Shown: in pieces, positions 40,602 to 49,827 of the stretch | Numbering within the stretch: position 1 is the stretch's first letter | Layout of the letters: every line of letters starts with the position of its first letter | Assembly (NCBI RefSeq): GCF_016918015.1 | Contig: NZ_JAERMK010000020.1 | Coordinates: 32,704 to 96,703 of the forward strand | Reading direction: 5' to 3' | Origin: Glycomyces sp. YM15 | Lineage (GTDB): Bacteria; Actinomycetota; Actinomycetes; Mycobacteriales; Micromonosporaceae | Length of the DNA: 64,000 bases | The notes under the pieces: generated by a model | What the model saw: the letters and a program-made list of their open reading frames with translations, nothing else | Told to the model about the DNA's origin: nothing | Databases searched by the model: none | Translations under genes and position numbers: made by a program

Positions 40602-40629
40602 GGGGCGTAGCTGTGTCCGGCTACGCCCC
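40602..40629. terminator. Hairpin terminator in the lnt upstream region
   Basis: GGGGCGTAGC (40602-40611) pairs with GCTACGCCCC (40620-40629) around an eight-base loop. On the minus strand TTTGCC follows. It would end transcripts coming from the promoter at 40971-40941 or from the amidohydrolase gene. Confidence 0.8.
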
Positions 40630-40935
40630 TCGCACGGGTTTCTCCCAGTCCCTGTACGGCCGGTGTCCCCTGCGGCGTCAGCTGGTGACCTTCGGACCAA
40701 CTCGCACCCGTCTGGCTGAGCGTCTACGAGCTGTTGTCTAGGGATCTCCTGCGTCTGCTGCGGGTCCACCACCGGCGACCGGCTCGCCTTACTCCGCCGA
40801 CCCCCGCGATCTGGACCTGGCCGCCGGTAGCAGTGCGGCCGCGCTGCCACCTTGTCCAGTCTGCGTGGGAGCAAAGCAAGTCGAGTCGCCCCCGACGTTC
40901 GGCGGGCTTCCGATTCCGGTCGTCCGCCGAGGACC
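40602..40935 (-). ncRNA. Candidate non-coding RNA of about 330 nt
   Basis: A promoter on the minus strand (40971-40941) and a terminator (40629-40602) enclose about 330 bases without a credible ORF. The sequence does not show RNase P, tmRNA, SRP RNA or a riboswitch core that I know. It may be an independent small RNA (an Ms1/6S-like RNA is one option by size only) or a long leader of lnt that is attenuated. Transcription is inferred, not seen. Confidence 0.4.
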
Positions 40936-40940
40936 AGACC

Positions 40941-40971
40941 ACCGTAAGCCAAACTGCGCCGATGGCGTCAA
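40941..40971 (-). promoter_or_regulatory. Sigma-70-type promoter for the candidate RNA
   Basis: On the minus strand TTGACG (40971-40966) is followed after 19 bases by TACGGT (40946-40941), or after 18 by TTACGG. This is one of the best -35 matches in the window and points towards lnt, with no start codon nearby. Confidence 0.5.
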
Positions 40972-41007
40972 CCGGGTCGGATTTTTGGTCCCACAATTTT
41001 TCTCGCG

Positions 41008-42606
41008 TCAAGCGGGCCGGTGAGTCGTGGCTGGCCAGGCCCCCGACCAGATCAGCAGGCCGTCGGCGATGGTCATGGAGCACTTCGGATCGGGGACGTT
41101 CGGATCACCCAAGTCGGGAAGTCCCCCGTCCGTGAGCTCCCACACTGTGAAATTCGCGCGCGTGTTCGGGGCGAGCGCCCCCGCGTCGTCGATGCCGAGG
41201 GCCCTCCAGCCGCCCCTGGTGGCCGCGCTGAAGGCCGCGGCCATCGGAAGGCGCGACACCGGGTTGCGGTGGCGCACGGCGGCTCTCACGCCGCCCCAGG
41301 GGTCCAGGGCGGTCACCGGGGAGTCCGACCCGAAGGCGAGGGGGACGCCGACGCCGGCGAGCTTCGAGAACGGGTTCGCGGCGAGGGCCCGGGCGCGCCC
41401 GAGCCGGGTCGCGTACATGCCGTCGGGGCCGCCCCAGGCGGCGTCGAACGCGGGCTGCACGGAGGCGTGGACGCCGTGGTGGACCATGCGGGCGATGAGC
41501 GCGGTGTCGAGCAGTTCCGCGTGCTCGATCCGGTGGCGGGCGTGGCGGATCGCGTCGAGGCCGAGCACGGGTTCGACCGCGTCGAGGCCGTCGAGGACGC
41601 ATGCGATCGCCCCGTCGCCGATGGCGTGGAAGGCCGCGGGGAGGCCCGCCTCGTGACAGTCGAGGAGGTGGCCGGCGACGTCGTCGACGCTCAGGTACTG
41701 GGCGCCGAGGGTGTCGGCGTCGCGGTAGGGCTCTCGCAGGAGCGCGGTGCGGGCCCCGAGGGAACCGTCGGCGGAGAGGTCGCCGCCGCAGCCGTGGGCG
41801 CCGAGGTCGCGGGCTTTCGCGGCGGCGCGCAGCTCGCCCCACCAGCCGTGGACCGACGGCGTGTCGGGCCGCTGCCCGAGTTCGACGAGACCTTGGAACT
41901 CCTTCTCCCCCAGTGGGTCGGCGGCGACGGGGATGAAGTGCTCGACGACGGCGGCGATGCCGCGCCGCGCGGCCGTGGCGAGCGCGTGTTCGGCGAGTGC
42001 GAGTCGCTGGCCGACCGGGACGCGGGTGCCGAGGGTGGCGCGGGCGGCCTTGTGGGCGGCGCGGGTGAGCACGCCGGAGGGGTCGTAGCCGTCGTGCTCG
42101 GCGAGTTCGGGGTGCTCGGCGAGGAGGCGCGGCGTGGCGATGCCGGTGTGCCCGCAGGCGCGCGAGAGGTAGGCGAGGCGCCCGCCCGCGGCGCGTTCGA
42201 TCGCCGCGCCGGACGGGAGTGCCGGGTCGCCCCAGGTGGTCTCGTCCCAGCCCCCTGCGAGGATCAGCGCGTCGGCGGGCGTCGAGCGGGCGAACGACTC
42301 GAGGTGCTCGAGCACGGCCGCGGCGGAGCGGTCCTCGGCGAAGTGCAGGCCCGCGAGGGCGCCGCCGGTGGCGGTGAGGTGGACGTGGGAGTCGACGAAC
42401 GCGGGCGTCACGAGCCCGCCGCCGAGGTCCTCGATGCGGTCGGCGGCGGGAGCGTCAACGTCGGGGCCGACCCACTCGATGCGGTCGCCGACGGTGAGCA
42501 GGGCCGTCGCGTCGGGACTCGTCGGGCTCAGCACGCGGCCGCCGCGCCACAGGACGCGCGGTGCCGTTGCAGGACCGGTCTTCTGGAGGAGGCTCATACC
42601 TCCCAT
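41008..42606 (-). CDS. Amidohydrolase family protein (YtcJ-like)
   Basis: A 532-residue metal-dependent hydrolase of the amidohydrolase superfamily. The metal site begins with FVDSHVHLTATGG (His-x-His), with later HxxGD in AFHAIGDGAI and the terminal Asp in LAFGSDSPVTALDPWGG. The substrate is unknown; relatives are loosely called N-substituted formamide deformylases or exoenzymes. The ATG at 42606 comes four bases after the ATP-binding protein's stop; a second ATG at 42597 is possible. Its place at the end of an amino-acid ABC transporter operon suggests that it processes the imported compound. Confidence 0.9.
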   Translation of the reverse strand: MGGMSLLQKTGPATAPRVLWRGGRVLSPTSPDATALLTVGDRIEWVGPDVDAPAADRIEDLGGGLVTPAFVDSHVHLTATGGALAGLHFAEDRSAAAVLEHLESFARSTPADALILAGGWDETTWGDPALPSGAAIERAAGGRLAYLSRACGHTGIATPRLLAEHPELAEHDGYDPSGVLTRAAHKAARATLGTRVPVGQRLALAEHALATAARRGIAAVVEHFIPVAADPLGEKEFQGLVELGQRPDTPSVHGWWGELRAAAKARDLGAHGCGGDLSADGSLGARTALLREPYRDADTLGAQYLSVDDVAGHLLDCHEAGLPAAFHAIGDGAIACVLDGLDAVEPVLGLDAIRHARHRIEHAELLDTALIARMVHHGVHASVQPAFDAAWGGPDGMYATRLGRARALAANPFSKLAGVGVPLAFGSDSPVTALDPWGGVRAAVRHRNPVSRLPMAAAFSAATRGGWRALGIDDAGALAPNTRANFTVWELTDGGLPDLGDPNVPDPKCSMTIADGLLIWSGAWPATTHRPA

Positions 42607-42610
42607 GATG

Positions 42611-43366
42611 TCAGTCGACGGGGTGCAGGACGCGGTGGAGGAAGGTGCGGGCCCGTTCGGTCTTCGGGTTCGAGAGGACGTCGGCGGGCGGCCCGGACTC
42701 GACGATGACGCCGCCGTCCAGGAACAGCACCCGGTCGGCGACCTCGCGTGCGAAGCTCATCTCGTGCGTGACCACGAGCATCGTCATGCCTTCGGCCGCG
42801 AGGCCCTTCATGACCGACAGGACCTCGCCGACGATTTCGGGGTCGAGGGCGCTGGTGGGTTCGTCGAAGAGCATGAGCCGGGGTTTGACGGCGAGCGCGC
42901 GGGCGATGGCGACGCGCTGCTGCTGCCCGCCGGACAGCTGCGAGGGCTTCGCCTGCTCCTTGCCTTCGATGCCGACCTCGGCCAGGAGCCGTCGGGCTTC
43001 GGCGACGGCCTGCGCTCGGGGGATCTTGCACACCCGCACCTGCGGCACGACGAGGTTGTCGAGGATCGTCATGTGGCTGAACAGGTTGAAGTGCTGGAAG
43101 ACCATGCCGATGTCGCGGCGGGCGAGGTCCAGGTCGGCGTCGGGGCCGGTCATGTCGTGCCCGGCCGCGATGATGGTGCCCTCGGTGGGGGTCTCCAGGA
43201 GGTTGACGCAGCGCAGGAGCGTGGACTTGCCGGACCCGGAGGGGCCGATGAGGCACACCACTTCGCCTTCGGCGATCTGGAGGTCGATGCCTTTGAGGAC
43301 CTCGTTGTCGCCGAAGCGCTTGTGCAGGCCCTCGATCTCGACGATCGGGGTCGCTTCGGTGTTCAT
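42611..43366 (-). CDS. Amino-acid ABC transporter ATP-binding protein (GlnQ/HisP type)
   Basis: A 251-residue ATPase that drives a polar amino-acid importer. Walker A is GPSGSGKST, the Q-loop [11 protein letters not shown], the ABC signature [15 protein letters not shown], Walker [15 protein letters not shown] and the switch His is in VVTHEMSF. The ATG at 43366 has GAGGAGAAG upstream and overlaps the permease stop (ATGA). Order binding protein, permease, ATPase, amidohydrolase makes one operon. Confidence 0.97.
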   Translation of the reverse strand: MNTEATPIVEIEGLHKRFGDNEVLKGIDLQIAEGEVVCLIGPSGSGKSTLLRCVNLLETPTEGTIIAAGHDMTGPDADLDLARRDIGMVFQHFNLFSHMTILDNLVVPQVRVCKIPRAQAVAEARRLLAEVGIEGKEQAKPSQLSGGQQQRVAIARALAVKPRLMLFDEPTSALDPEIVGEVLSVMKGLAAEGMTMLVVTHEMSFAREVADRVLFLDGGVIVESGPPADVLSNPKTERARTFLHRVLHPVD

Positions 43367-44178
43367 CGGGCTTCTCCTCGCTTCTCCAGGCGGCGGGCCA
43401 GCAGACCGAGCGGGATGGTCAGCAGCAGATAGAGCAGGCCGCCGACCAGCAGCGGGGTGGCGTTGGCGTTGGCGGTCAGCTCGTTGCGGGCGAACTTGGA
43501 CAGCTCCATCGTCGAGGTGGTGACGCCGAGGACGAACACGAGGCTGGAGTCCTTGGTGAGCATCACGAGCTCGTTCGTCAACGGCGGGATGACGATCCGC
43601 AGCGCCTGCGGCAGGACCACGGTGATCATGGTGCGGGTGTGGCTCATGCCCAGCGACCGGGCCGCCTCGACCTGTCCCTTGGGGACGGCCTGGATGCCGG
43701 CGCGGACGCTCTCGGCGATGTAGGCCGAGGAGGTCAGGCCCAGGCCGATGGCGACCTGGCCGTAGACCCCGCCGGGGTACTGGATGCCCGGGAAGGCCTG
43801 CGGCACACCGAATCCGACGAGGAACAGCACCAGCAGCGCGGGCAGGCCGCGGAAGATCTCGACGTACGCGGTGGCGAACCACCGGTAGGGGCCGAACGCC
43901 GAGACGCGCATGAGCGCGATCGGCACGCCGACGACCATGCCGAACACGAACGCGAGCGCGGTGTAGACGATCGTGTTCCAGAACGGGGTCCACACCGCCG
44001 GGAACATCGCGGCGGCGATGTCGATCTGGAAGAACGAGTCGGCGATGCGGCCCCAGTCGGCCACGACCGCCAGCACGATGACGATCGCGGCGAGCACGGT
44101 GTACTGGACGGCGCGCGCGAGTCGCTGCCGCCGCGCGGGCGTCATGCGGCGGTCGGCGGTTTCGGTGTCGGCGTCCAC
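43363..44178 (-). CDS. Amino-acid ABC transporter permease
   Basis: A 271-residue membrane subunit of the His/Glu/Gln/Arg/opine family, about five membrane helices, with the EAA-like loop [19 protein letters not shown] near residue 165. Only one permease gene is present, so it probably works as a homodimer. Its GTG start overlaps the TAG of the binding-protein gene by one base, showing translational coupling. Confidence 0.95.
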   Translation of the reverse strand: MDADTETADRRMTPARRQRLARAVQYTVLAAIVIVLAVVADWGRIADSFFQIDIAAAMFPAVWTPFWNTIVYTALAFVFGMVVGVPIALMRVSAFGPYRWFATAYVEIFRGLPALLVLFLVGFGVPQAFPGIQYPGGVYGQVAIGLGLTSSAYIAESVRAGIQAVPKGQVEAARSLGMSHTRTMITVVLPQALRIVIPPLTNELVMLTKDSSLVFVLGVTTSTMELSKFARNELTANANATPLLVGGLLYLLLTIPLGLLARRLEKRGEAR

Positions 44179-44978
44179 TACTGACCGGCGTCCCCGGTGT
44201 AGGGCTCACCGATCCACTTCTCGTAGAGCTCGGCGTAGGTGCCGTCCTCGAAGGCCTGGGTGAGCATGGCGTTGACCTCGTCGAGGAGCTCCTTGTCGTC
44301 CTTCTGGACGGCGAAGCCGTAGTGCTCGGCGGTCTCGATGGGCTGGACGAGCGTGAAATCGGTGCCGTCGCCGATCATGGCGCTCCAGGTGGCGAGGTCG
44401 GCGATCGAGGCGTCCACGGAGCCCGAGGAGAGCGCGGAGGCGATGTCGCCCATGGTCTCGAAGGCGACGGGCTCGTAGCCGTACTCTTCGGCGTGCTCGT
44501 TGGCATAGGTCTCGCCGGTGGTGCCGGACTGGACGGCGACCTGCAGGCCGGAGAGGCCGTCGAGGCCCGCGACGGCCGAGCCGGCGGGGACGACGAGGGC
44601 CTGGTCGGCGCGGTAGTAGGCCTGGGACATGCCCATGGCCTCCTGGCGCTCCTCGGTGATGGTGAGGCCGGCGGCGGCGATGTCGCAGGTGCCGGCGTTC
44701 AGGGCCGAGCCCGAGCCGATGGAGTCGAAGTCGATCTCGACGACCTCGACGGTCTGGTCGAGCCGCTCGGCGAGGAGGTTCATGAGGTCCATGTCGAAGC
44801 CGACGTACTCGCCGCCGTCCAGGTATTCGAAGGGCTCGAACGGCACGTTCGTGCAGACGGTCAGGGTGGAGTCGTCGCCGGATTCGGACGTGCATGCGAC
44901 GGCGGCCAGCCCGGTCCCGATCAGGGCCAGGGCGGCGGCGGCGCGACGGGCGTTGGTGTTCACCTGAGGGCTCCTCAT
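44178..44978 (-). CDS. Amino-acid-binding lipoprotein of ABC transporter (SBP family 3)
   Basis: A 266-residue extracellular binding protein. The signal peptide ends in the lipobox LAAVAC with Cys29 as lipid site; the mature part has the family 3 pattern [20 protein letters not shown], the domain hinge [20 protein letters not shown] and [12 protein letters not shown]. It starts the transporter operon on the minus strand. Binding residues suggest a polar amino acid, but I cannot name it. Confidence 0.94.
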   Translation of the reverse strand: MRSPQVNTNARRAAAALALIGTGLAAVACTSESGDDSTLTVCTNVPFEPFEYLDGGEYVGFDMDLMNLLAERLDQTVEVVEIDFDSIGSGSALNAGTCDIAAAGLTITEERQEAMGMSQAYYRADQALVVPAGSAVAGLDGLSGLQVAVQSGTTGETYANEHAEEYGYEPVAFETMGDIASALSSGSVDASIADLATWSAMIGDGTDFTLVQPIETAEHYGFAVQKDDKELLDEVNAMLTQAFEDGTYAELYEKWIGEPYTGDAGQ

Positions 44979-45110
44979 AGTTCGCTGATGCGCCGATCAT
45001 TCCGGTCGGACCCTCCCATCGTTGTTCCAGCTGGTGGAAAATGTGGCAGGTTTCGCACGAAAAGAGCCGGCCGAATCGGTGTTCTCACGCAGCGTCAGGG
45101 CCGCGGCAAT

Positions 45111-45190
45111 GCCGATTCATGGCTCGCAAGCATCGCCAAGGATGCGGATTCACGGCCCGCAGACTTCGCCGAGCGTGCTTGCGAGCCGTA
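45111..45190. repeat. Dispersed palindromic element, copy 3 (compound)
   Basis: Two left arms in tandem, GATTCATGGCTCGCAAGC (45114-45131) and GATTCACGGCCCGCAGAC (45147-45164), are followed by one right arm GTGCTTGCGAGCCGT (45175-45189). Either left arm can pair with the right arm; the first does so over 13 bases with one G-T pair. It ends 31 bases before the exonuclease start. Confidence 0.75.
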
Positions 45191-45220
45191 TCTGCGCGCA
45201 GCCGTGAGACAGTGGTGGGC

Positions 45221-46126
45221 ATGCTGATGCTCATCGACGCCGCCTCGCTGTGGTACCGCGCCTACTACGGGCTCCCCTCCTCGATCAAGGCCCCGGACGG
45301 GCGCCGGTCGGGGGCGGTGCGGGGCTTCTTCGACGGCCTGGCCGTGCTGGCGCGCAAGTACTCCCCCACCGGGATGGTGTGCTGCCTTGAGGGGAACTGG
45401 CGGCCCGAGTGGCGGCTCGAACTGCTGCCCGCCTACAAGGCCGCGCGGGCGCTCCCGGACGGCGCGGAGGACACCCCCGAAGGCCTCGACGACCAGGTCG
45501 CGGCGATCGAGGCGCTGCTCCCGGCCCTGGGCGTCGCGACGGCCGCGCATCCGCGGTTCGAGGCCGACGACGTGATCGCGACACTGGCGGCGCGCACGGC
45601 CGAACCGGTGGTCGTGGTGACCGGCGACCGGGACCTGTTCCAGCTCGTCGACGATGACCGCGACCGCAAGGTCGTATACCTCGCGCGCGGGATATCCAAA
45701 GCTGAATTGTTCGACGGCGAGGCCGTCGCGACCAAGTTCGGCGTGGCCCCGGCGCACTATGTGGACTTCGCGGTCCTGCGCGGCGATCCCTCCGACGGCC
45801 TGCCCGGCGTCAAGGGCATCGGCGCGAAGACCGCGGTGACGCTGGTGAACACGTACGGCGGGATCGCGGGGCTGAAGGCCGCCGCGGCCGATGACGGCTC
45901 GGACCTCCCTGAGCGCCACCGCAAGGCGATCACCGAGTCCGCCGACTATCTCGACCGGGCCGTCGCGACCTCGACCGTGGTCACCGATGTCGACGTCCCG
46001 CTGGTCGACGCGACCCTGCCGGAATCCCCGAAGGACCCTGCGCGGGTCGACGCCCTTGCGGCCGAATGGGGCGTCGCGTCGGCGCTCAAGCGCTTCCACG
46101 AGGCCATCGCCCTCGAAGCGGCCTGA
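45221..46126 (+). CDS. 5'-3' exonuclease (PolI-like/FEN nuclease domain)
   Basis: A 301-residue stand-alone flap/5' exonuclease, homologous to the N-terminal domain of DNA polymerase I and to Rv2090. Acidic metal ligands are seen in LMLIDAASLWYRAYYG, RFEADDVIATLAA, VVTGDRDLFQLVDD and LRGDPSDGLPGVKGIGAKTA; the last includes the helix-hairpin-helix that holds the DNA. ATG at 45221. It is convergent with helY, the same neighbour as in mycobacteria. Confidence 0.94.
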   Translation: MLMLIDAASLWYRAYYGLPSSIKAPDGRRSGAVRGFFDGLAVLARKYSPTGMVCCLEGNWRPEWRLELLPAYKAARALPDGAEDTPEGLDDQVAAIEALLPALGVATAAHPRFEADDVIATLAARTAEPVVVVTGDRDLFQLVDDDRDRKVVYLARGISKAELFDGEAVATKFGVAPAHYVDFAVLRGDPSDGLPGVKGIGAKTAVTLVNTYGGIAGLKAAAADDGSDLPERHRKAITESADYLDRAVATSTVVTDVDVPLVDATLPESPKDPARVDALAAEWGVASALKRFHEAIALEAA

Positions 46127-46145
46127 ACCGCCGTGCGTTCAGGCC
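46120..46145. terminator. Bidirectional terminator between exonuclease and helY
   Basis: GGCCTGAAC (46120-46128) pairs with GTTCAGGCC (46137-46145). A second GGCCTGAAC copy at 46161-46169 offers an alternative partner. The exonuclease stop codon lies in the first arm. Confidence 0.7.
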
Positions 46146-46178
46146 GCCCGCCGTGCGGACGGCCTGAACCGTCGGGTC

Positions 46179-48908
46179 TCAGACGTCGGCGACGACGCCG
46201 CGGCGGATCGCGTCCACCGCGGCGTAGGCGGCGTCGGCGAGCTTATTGGATGACTCGGTGCCGATATATCTTGCAGCAGTCCCCATTTGATGCAGCAGGT
46301 CGGCCGTACGCCGCGCCCACCGCACGAAGTCGCCGCCGGGCATCGGCCAAGGGCCGTCGGCGGCGGCCAGGGCCTTCGACAGCTCCTCACCGTTGGTCCA
46401 CCGGTAGATCGGCCAGGCCAGCCCCATCTGCGGGCGCGAGATCAGCGACAGGCCCCGCGTGTTCTCCGCGCGCCGGATCGCCTCCCAGCGCCGCACGGTC
46501 TTCTGGACGGGCTCGGTGATCGGGCCGGGCACCGCCACGAAGAACTCGTCCTCCTCGAAGCGGGACTCGTAGATCACCGTCGACGCGATCGCCGCGAGCG
46601 AGGGCGCGTCGAGGCCCTCCCAGATGCCGTCGCGCAGGCATTGCGCCACCAGCAGGTCGGTCTCCACGAACAGGTTGCGCAGCAGCCGCCCGTCGCTGGT
46701 GACGGTCTCGCCGTCGAGGTACCCGAACTCGCTGAGGACCTCGCGCACGGCCGTGAACTGCCGCGCCAGGGAGTGCTCGCGGCGCTCGGAGCGGCGGCGC
46801 AGCAGCTCTGCTTCGCGTTTGAGCCGCGACCAGCGGGAGGCGTGCACGGTGTGCTGCCCGGCGTCGGGGCAGGTGCGGCACGGGTGGGCCTTGACCTCCT
46901 CGCGCAGGCGCGCGATCTCGGGGGTCTCGGCGGCGCCGCCGCGGCGGGTCGGCCGCGAGCGGTCCCGGGTGGCCTCGCGCAGGCTCGAGGCGAGGTCGGA
47001 CCGGGCTTTGGCGTCGCGGCGTTCGAAGCGCTTGGGCATCCGGATGCGGGTGGCGACCTCGACGCCGCCGTCGAACGCGGCACTCTCGAGCGTGCCGGTC
47101 CAGCCGTCGGCGGTGAGCACCGCCCAGCGCGGGTCGTGGTGGCGCGAGCCGCCGGTGGGGCGCAGGAACACGGCCCAGCCGGTGCGCTTGCCGCGGGAGA
47201 TCCAGATGACGTCGCCGGCGCGGAGCTTCTCGAGGCTGGTGCGGGCCTCGTCGCGCAGGGCGCCTTTGCGGCGCTTCTGGGCGCCGCGTTCGGCCTGCGA
47301 GAGCTGCTGCGTGAGTTCGTAGTAGGCGAGGAAGTCGCCGAGGCGGCAGGCGGCGCCCTCGGCCGCCTCGGCCGCGCGGCGGTTCAGCGTGCGGGCCTGC
47401 TCGGCGATGTGGACGGCTTCGGAGTCGGACTGGAACTGCGCGAAGGAGGAGGCCAGGACCTCTTGGGCGCGTTCGACTCCGGCGGCGCCGATGAGGTTGA
47501 CGGCCATGTTGTAGGAGGGCGCGAAGCTGGAGTTGAGCGGATAGGTGCGCTTGGAGGCGAGCCCGGCGAGCTCCTTCGGGCGCACGTCCTCGGCCCAGAC
47601 GGTGACGGCGTGGCCCTCGACGTCGATGCCGCGGCGTCCGGCGCGGCCGGTGAGCTGCGTGTACTGGCCGGGGGTGAGCATGACGTGGTCGGAGCCGTCG
47701 TATTTGATGAGCCGCTCCAGGACCACCGACCGCGCGGGCATGTTGATGCCCAGCGCGAGCGTCTCGGTGGCGAACACGGCTTTGAGGAGGCCGCGCTCGA
47801 AGAGCTTCTCGACGACCTCCTTGAACACCGGGAGGAGCCCGGCGTGGTGGGCGGCGATCCCGGCCGCGAGGCCGGCGAGCCACCGGTCGAAGCCGACCGC
47901 GTCGAGGTCGGCGGGGTCGATGTGGGCGACGGCGCTCGTCGCGTAGTCGACGATGTCGTCGCGTTCGCGCCCGTCGGTGAGCCGCAATCCCGCGCGAACG
48001 CATTCGTCCACGGCCGCATCGCATCCGGCGCGGGAGAAGATGAAGTAGATGGCCGGAAGGAGCGCGGCCTGGTCGAGGCGCGAGACGACCCGTCCGCGGT
48101 CCACATAGGGTCGTCCGCCACGGCGGCGCCCGCCGGTGCGGCCCTCGTTGCGCTCGCGCGCGCGGGCGTCCTTTTTGAGCAGTTCTTTGGAGACGTAGTC
48201 GCCATCGGGCTCGAACAGGTCGAGCAGCGCGCCGCCGATCATCATGTGCTGCCACAGCGGTACCGGGCGCGTCTCGGAGACGACGACCTCGGTGGAGCCG
48301 CGGACGCTCTTGAGCCAGTCGCCGAACTCCTCCGCGTTCGAGACCGTCGCCGAGAGGGAGACGACCCGGACCTCTTGCGGGAGTTCGATGATGATCTCCT
48401 CCCACACGGCGCCGCGGAAGCGGTCGGCGAGGTAGTGCACCTCGTCCATGACCACGTAGCGGAGTCCGCCCAGGGTGGAGGAGCCCGCGTAGATCATGTT
48501 GCGCAGCACCTCGGTCGTCATCACGACGATCGGGGCCTCGCCGTTGACGACGGTGTCACCGGTCAGCAGCCCTACGTTCTCGGCGCCGTGCGCGGCCACG
48601 AGGTCGTTGAACTTCTGGTTCGACAGCGCCTTGATGGGGGTGGTGTAGAAGCACTTCCTGCCTTCGGCCAGCGCCAGGTGCACGGCGAACTCGCCCACCA
48701 CGGTCTTGCCGGCGCCCGTGGGGGCGCACACGAGCACGCCGTGGCCGCTCTCGAGGATGCGGCAGGCCTCGACTTGGAAGTCGTCGAGTTCGAACGGGTA
48801 GTCCCCTGCGAAGGCCGCCAGCTGCGGCCACTGCCGGCGCGCCTGCGCGGCGGCGTGGCGTTGGGCCGGGGAGCGGTCGTCGGCGTAAGGCACGTCGGCG
48901 GTAACCAT
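46179..48908 (-). CDS. helY: Ski2-like ATP-dependent RNA helicase HelY
   Basis: A 909-residue DEVH-box helicase of the Mtr4/Ski2 group. Walker A APTGAGKT (62-69), motif II DEVH (155-158), SLSATVSN, and motif VI QLTGRAGRRGID, followed by the winged-helix and helical-bundle (DSHCT) domains. It probably unwinds structured RNA for degradation or processing. The ATG at 48908 is placed seven bases after TAGTGT, a leaderless-type start. The gene lies next to tatC and the 5'-3' exonuclease as in Mycobacterium, with a HAD gene inserted here. Confidence 0.95.
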   Translation of the reverse strand: MVTADVPYADDRSPAQRHAAAQARRQWPQLAAFAGDYPFELDDFQVEACRILESGHGVLVCAPTGAGKTVVGEFAVHLALAEGRKCFYTTPIKALSNQKFNDLVAAHGAENVGLLTGDTVVNGEAPIVVMTTEVLRNMIYAGSSTLGGLRYVVMDEVHYLADRFRGAVWEEIIIELPQEVRVVSLSATVSNAEEFGDWLKSVRGSTEVVVSETRPVPLWQHMMIGGALLDLFEPDGDYVSKELLKKDARARERNEGRTGGRRRGGRPYVDRGRVVSRLDQAALLPAIYFIFSRAGCDAAVDECVRAGLRLTDGRERDDIVDYATSAVAHIDPADLDAVGFDRWLAGLAAGIAAHHAGLLPVFKEVVEKLFERGLLKAVFATETLALGINMPARSVVLERLIKYDGSDHVMLTPGQYTQLTGRAGRRGIDVEGHAVTVWAEDVRPKELAGLASKRTYPLNSSFAPSYNMAVNLIGAAGVERAQEVLASSFAQFQSDSEAVHIAEQARTLNRRAAEAAEGAACRLGDFLAYYELTQQLSQAERGAQKRRKGALRDEARTSLEKLRAGDVIWISRGKRTGWAVFLRPTGGSRHHDPRWAVLTADGWTGTLESAAFDGGVEVATRIRMPKRFERRDAKARSDLASSLREATRDRSRPTRRGGAAETPEIARLREEVKAHPCRTCPDAGQHTVHASRWSRLKREAELLRRRSERREHSLARQFTAVREVLSEFGYLDGETVTSDGRLLRNLFVETDLLVAQCLRDGIWEGLDAPSLAAIASTVIYESRFEEDEFFVAVPGPITEPVQKTVRRWEAIRRAENTRGLSLISRPQMGLAWPIYRWTNGEELSKALAAADGPWPMPGGDFVRWARRTADLLHQMGTAARYIGTESSNKLADAAYAAVDAIRRGVVADV

Positions 48909-49006
48909 GGCCTCAACACTAGTCTGCCGCCCCGACAAGGGCACTCCGGTAACGCGCTTCCGCACCCGCCTGTGACGACGCCTACACGGCCGGGTATCGT
49001 CCGTTT

Positions 49007-49744
49007 GTGCACCGGGATTCCTCACCAGGAGATGACGATGCGGGACGCGGAGGGGTCGACGCGGTCCTGTTCGATTTCCACGGCACCTTGGCGCAGCTCG
49101 AACCGCTGACCCGGTCGGTGTCGCTCGCGGCCGAGTCCTGCGGGCGGCGGCTCAATCCGCTCGCGGTGACGGCGCTGGCCGACGCCATCGGCGCGCAGGG
49201 CTGGCTCGGTTCGGGCATGGAGCCGCGGGTGCGACCGGACTTCGCCGACGCCTGGGCCGATCGCGATCTCGACGAAGAGGCCCACCGGGAGGCGTTCACC
49301 GCGCTCGCGGCGCAGGCCCACGGGGTCTTCGAGGGCCTGGCGGAGGCGCTGTACGACCGGATGGCCTCGCCTGAGGGCTGGGTCGCGTTCGCCGACACGA
49401 TCGGCACACTCGTTTCGTTGAAGGCCCAGGGGTACCCGATCGCGCTGGTCTCGAACATCGGTTTCGACGCGCGGCCGATTCTGCGCCGCCTGGGCATCGA
49501 CCGGTTCATCGACGAGTGGGTGCTGTCCTACGAGGTCGGCTACTGCAAGCCGGACGAGAAGATCTTCTACGCGGCCTGCCATGCGCTCGACGTCGAGCCG
49601 GGCCGGGTGCTCATGGTGGGCGACAGCATGGCCGATGCGGGGGCGGCCCGGATCGGCGCCCGCTGCTACCTGCTGCCGCACGCCGAGGCGGGCCGGATCG
49701 TCGGTCTCGACGCGGTACTGCGGCTGGTGCGCAGCGGCTGCTAG
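49007..49744 (+). CDS. HAD-superfamily hydrolase
   Basis: A 245-residue haloacid-dehalogenase-like hydrolase. Motif I is LFDFHGTL: the nucleophile Asp23 is present, but the usual second Asp of DxDGT, the general acid, is His25. Motif II Ser is in VSNIGFD, motif III Lys in CKPDEKIF, motif IV GDSMADAGAA. A helical cap of the C1 type lies between motifs I and II. The substrate is unknown. GTG at 49007 follows TATCGT plus six bases, a leaderless-type start, divergent from helY. Confidence 0.9.
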   Translation: MHRDSSPGDDDAGRGGVDAVLFDFHGTLAQLEPLTRSVSLAAESCGRRLNPLAVTALADAIGAQGWLGSGMEPRVRPDFADAWADRDLDEEAHREAFTALAAQAHGVFEGLAEALYDRMASPEGWVAFADTIGTLVSLKAQGYPIALVSNIGFDARPILRRLGIDRFIDEWVLSYEVGYCKPDEKIFYAACHALDVEPGRVLMVGDSMADAGAARIGARCYLLPHAEAGRIVGLDAVLRLVRSGC

Positions 49745-49762
49745 AGCGCACTGACAGACGAT

Positions 49763-49798
49763 GGAAGGGCCCCACCGCGATCGCGGTGGGGCCCTTCC
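49763..49798. terminator. Bidirectional terminator, perfect 36-base palindrome
   Basis: The 18-base arm GGAAGGGCCCCACCGCGA is followed at once by its exact complement, giving an 18-pair stem without mismatches. It lies between the HAD gene (+) and tatC (-), 18 bases past the HAD stop. Confidence 0.85.
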
Positions 49799-49827
49799 TC
49801 GATGCTCGACCTTCGTCCTCAGCGGAC

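Larger units (their letters stand above)
40492..41007. other. Intergenic region between lnt and the amidohydrolase gene
   Basis: About 516 bases with no convincing ORF on either strand. It holds a perfect palindrome (40544-40561), a hairpin terminator (40602-40629), a minus-strand promoter (40941-40971) and AT-richer runs GGATTTTTGG and CAATTTTTC at 40978-41004, rare in this GC-rich window. Promoter and terminator enclose a candidate non-coding RNA. Confidence 0.6.

Noticed and set aside
40724..41135. ORFs of 60-133 residues between lnt and the amidohydrolase gene
   Set aside because: No ribosome site or leaderless signature and no recognisable sequence; the promoter and terminator there fit a non-coding transcript better.
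46287..49109. A 940-residue + strand ORF opposite helY
   Set aside because: Antisense shadow; all helicase motifs are on the minus strand with correct spacing.
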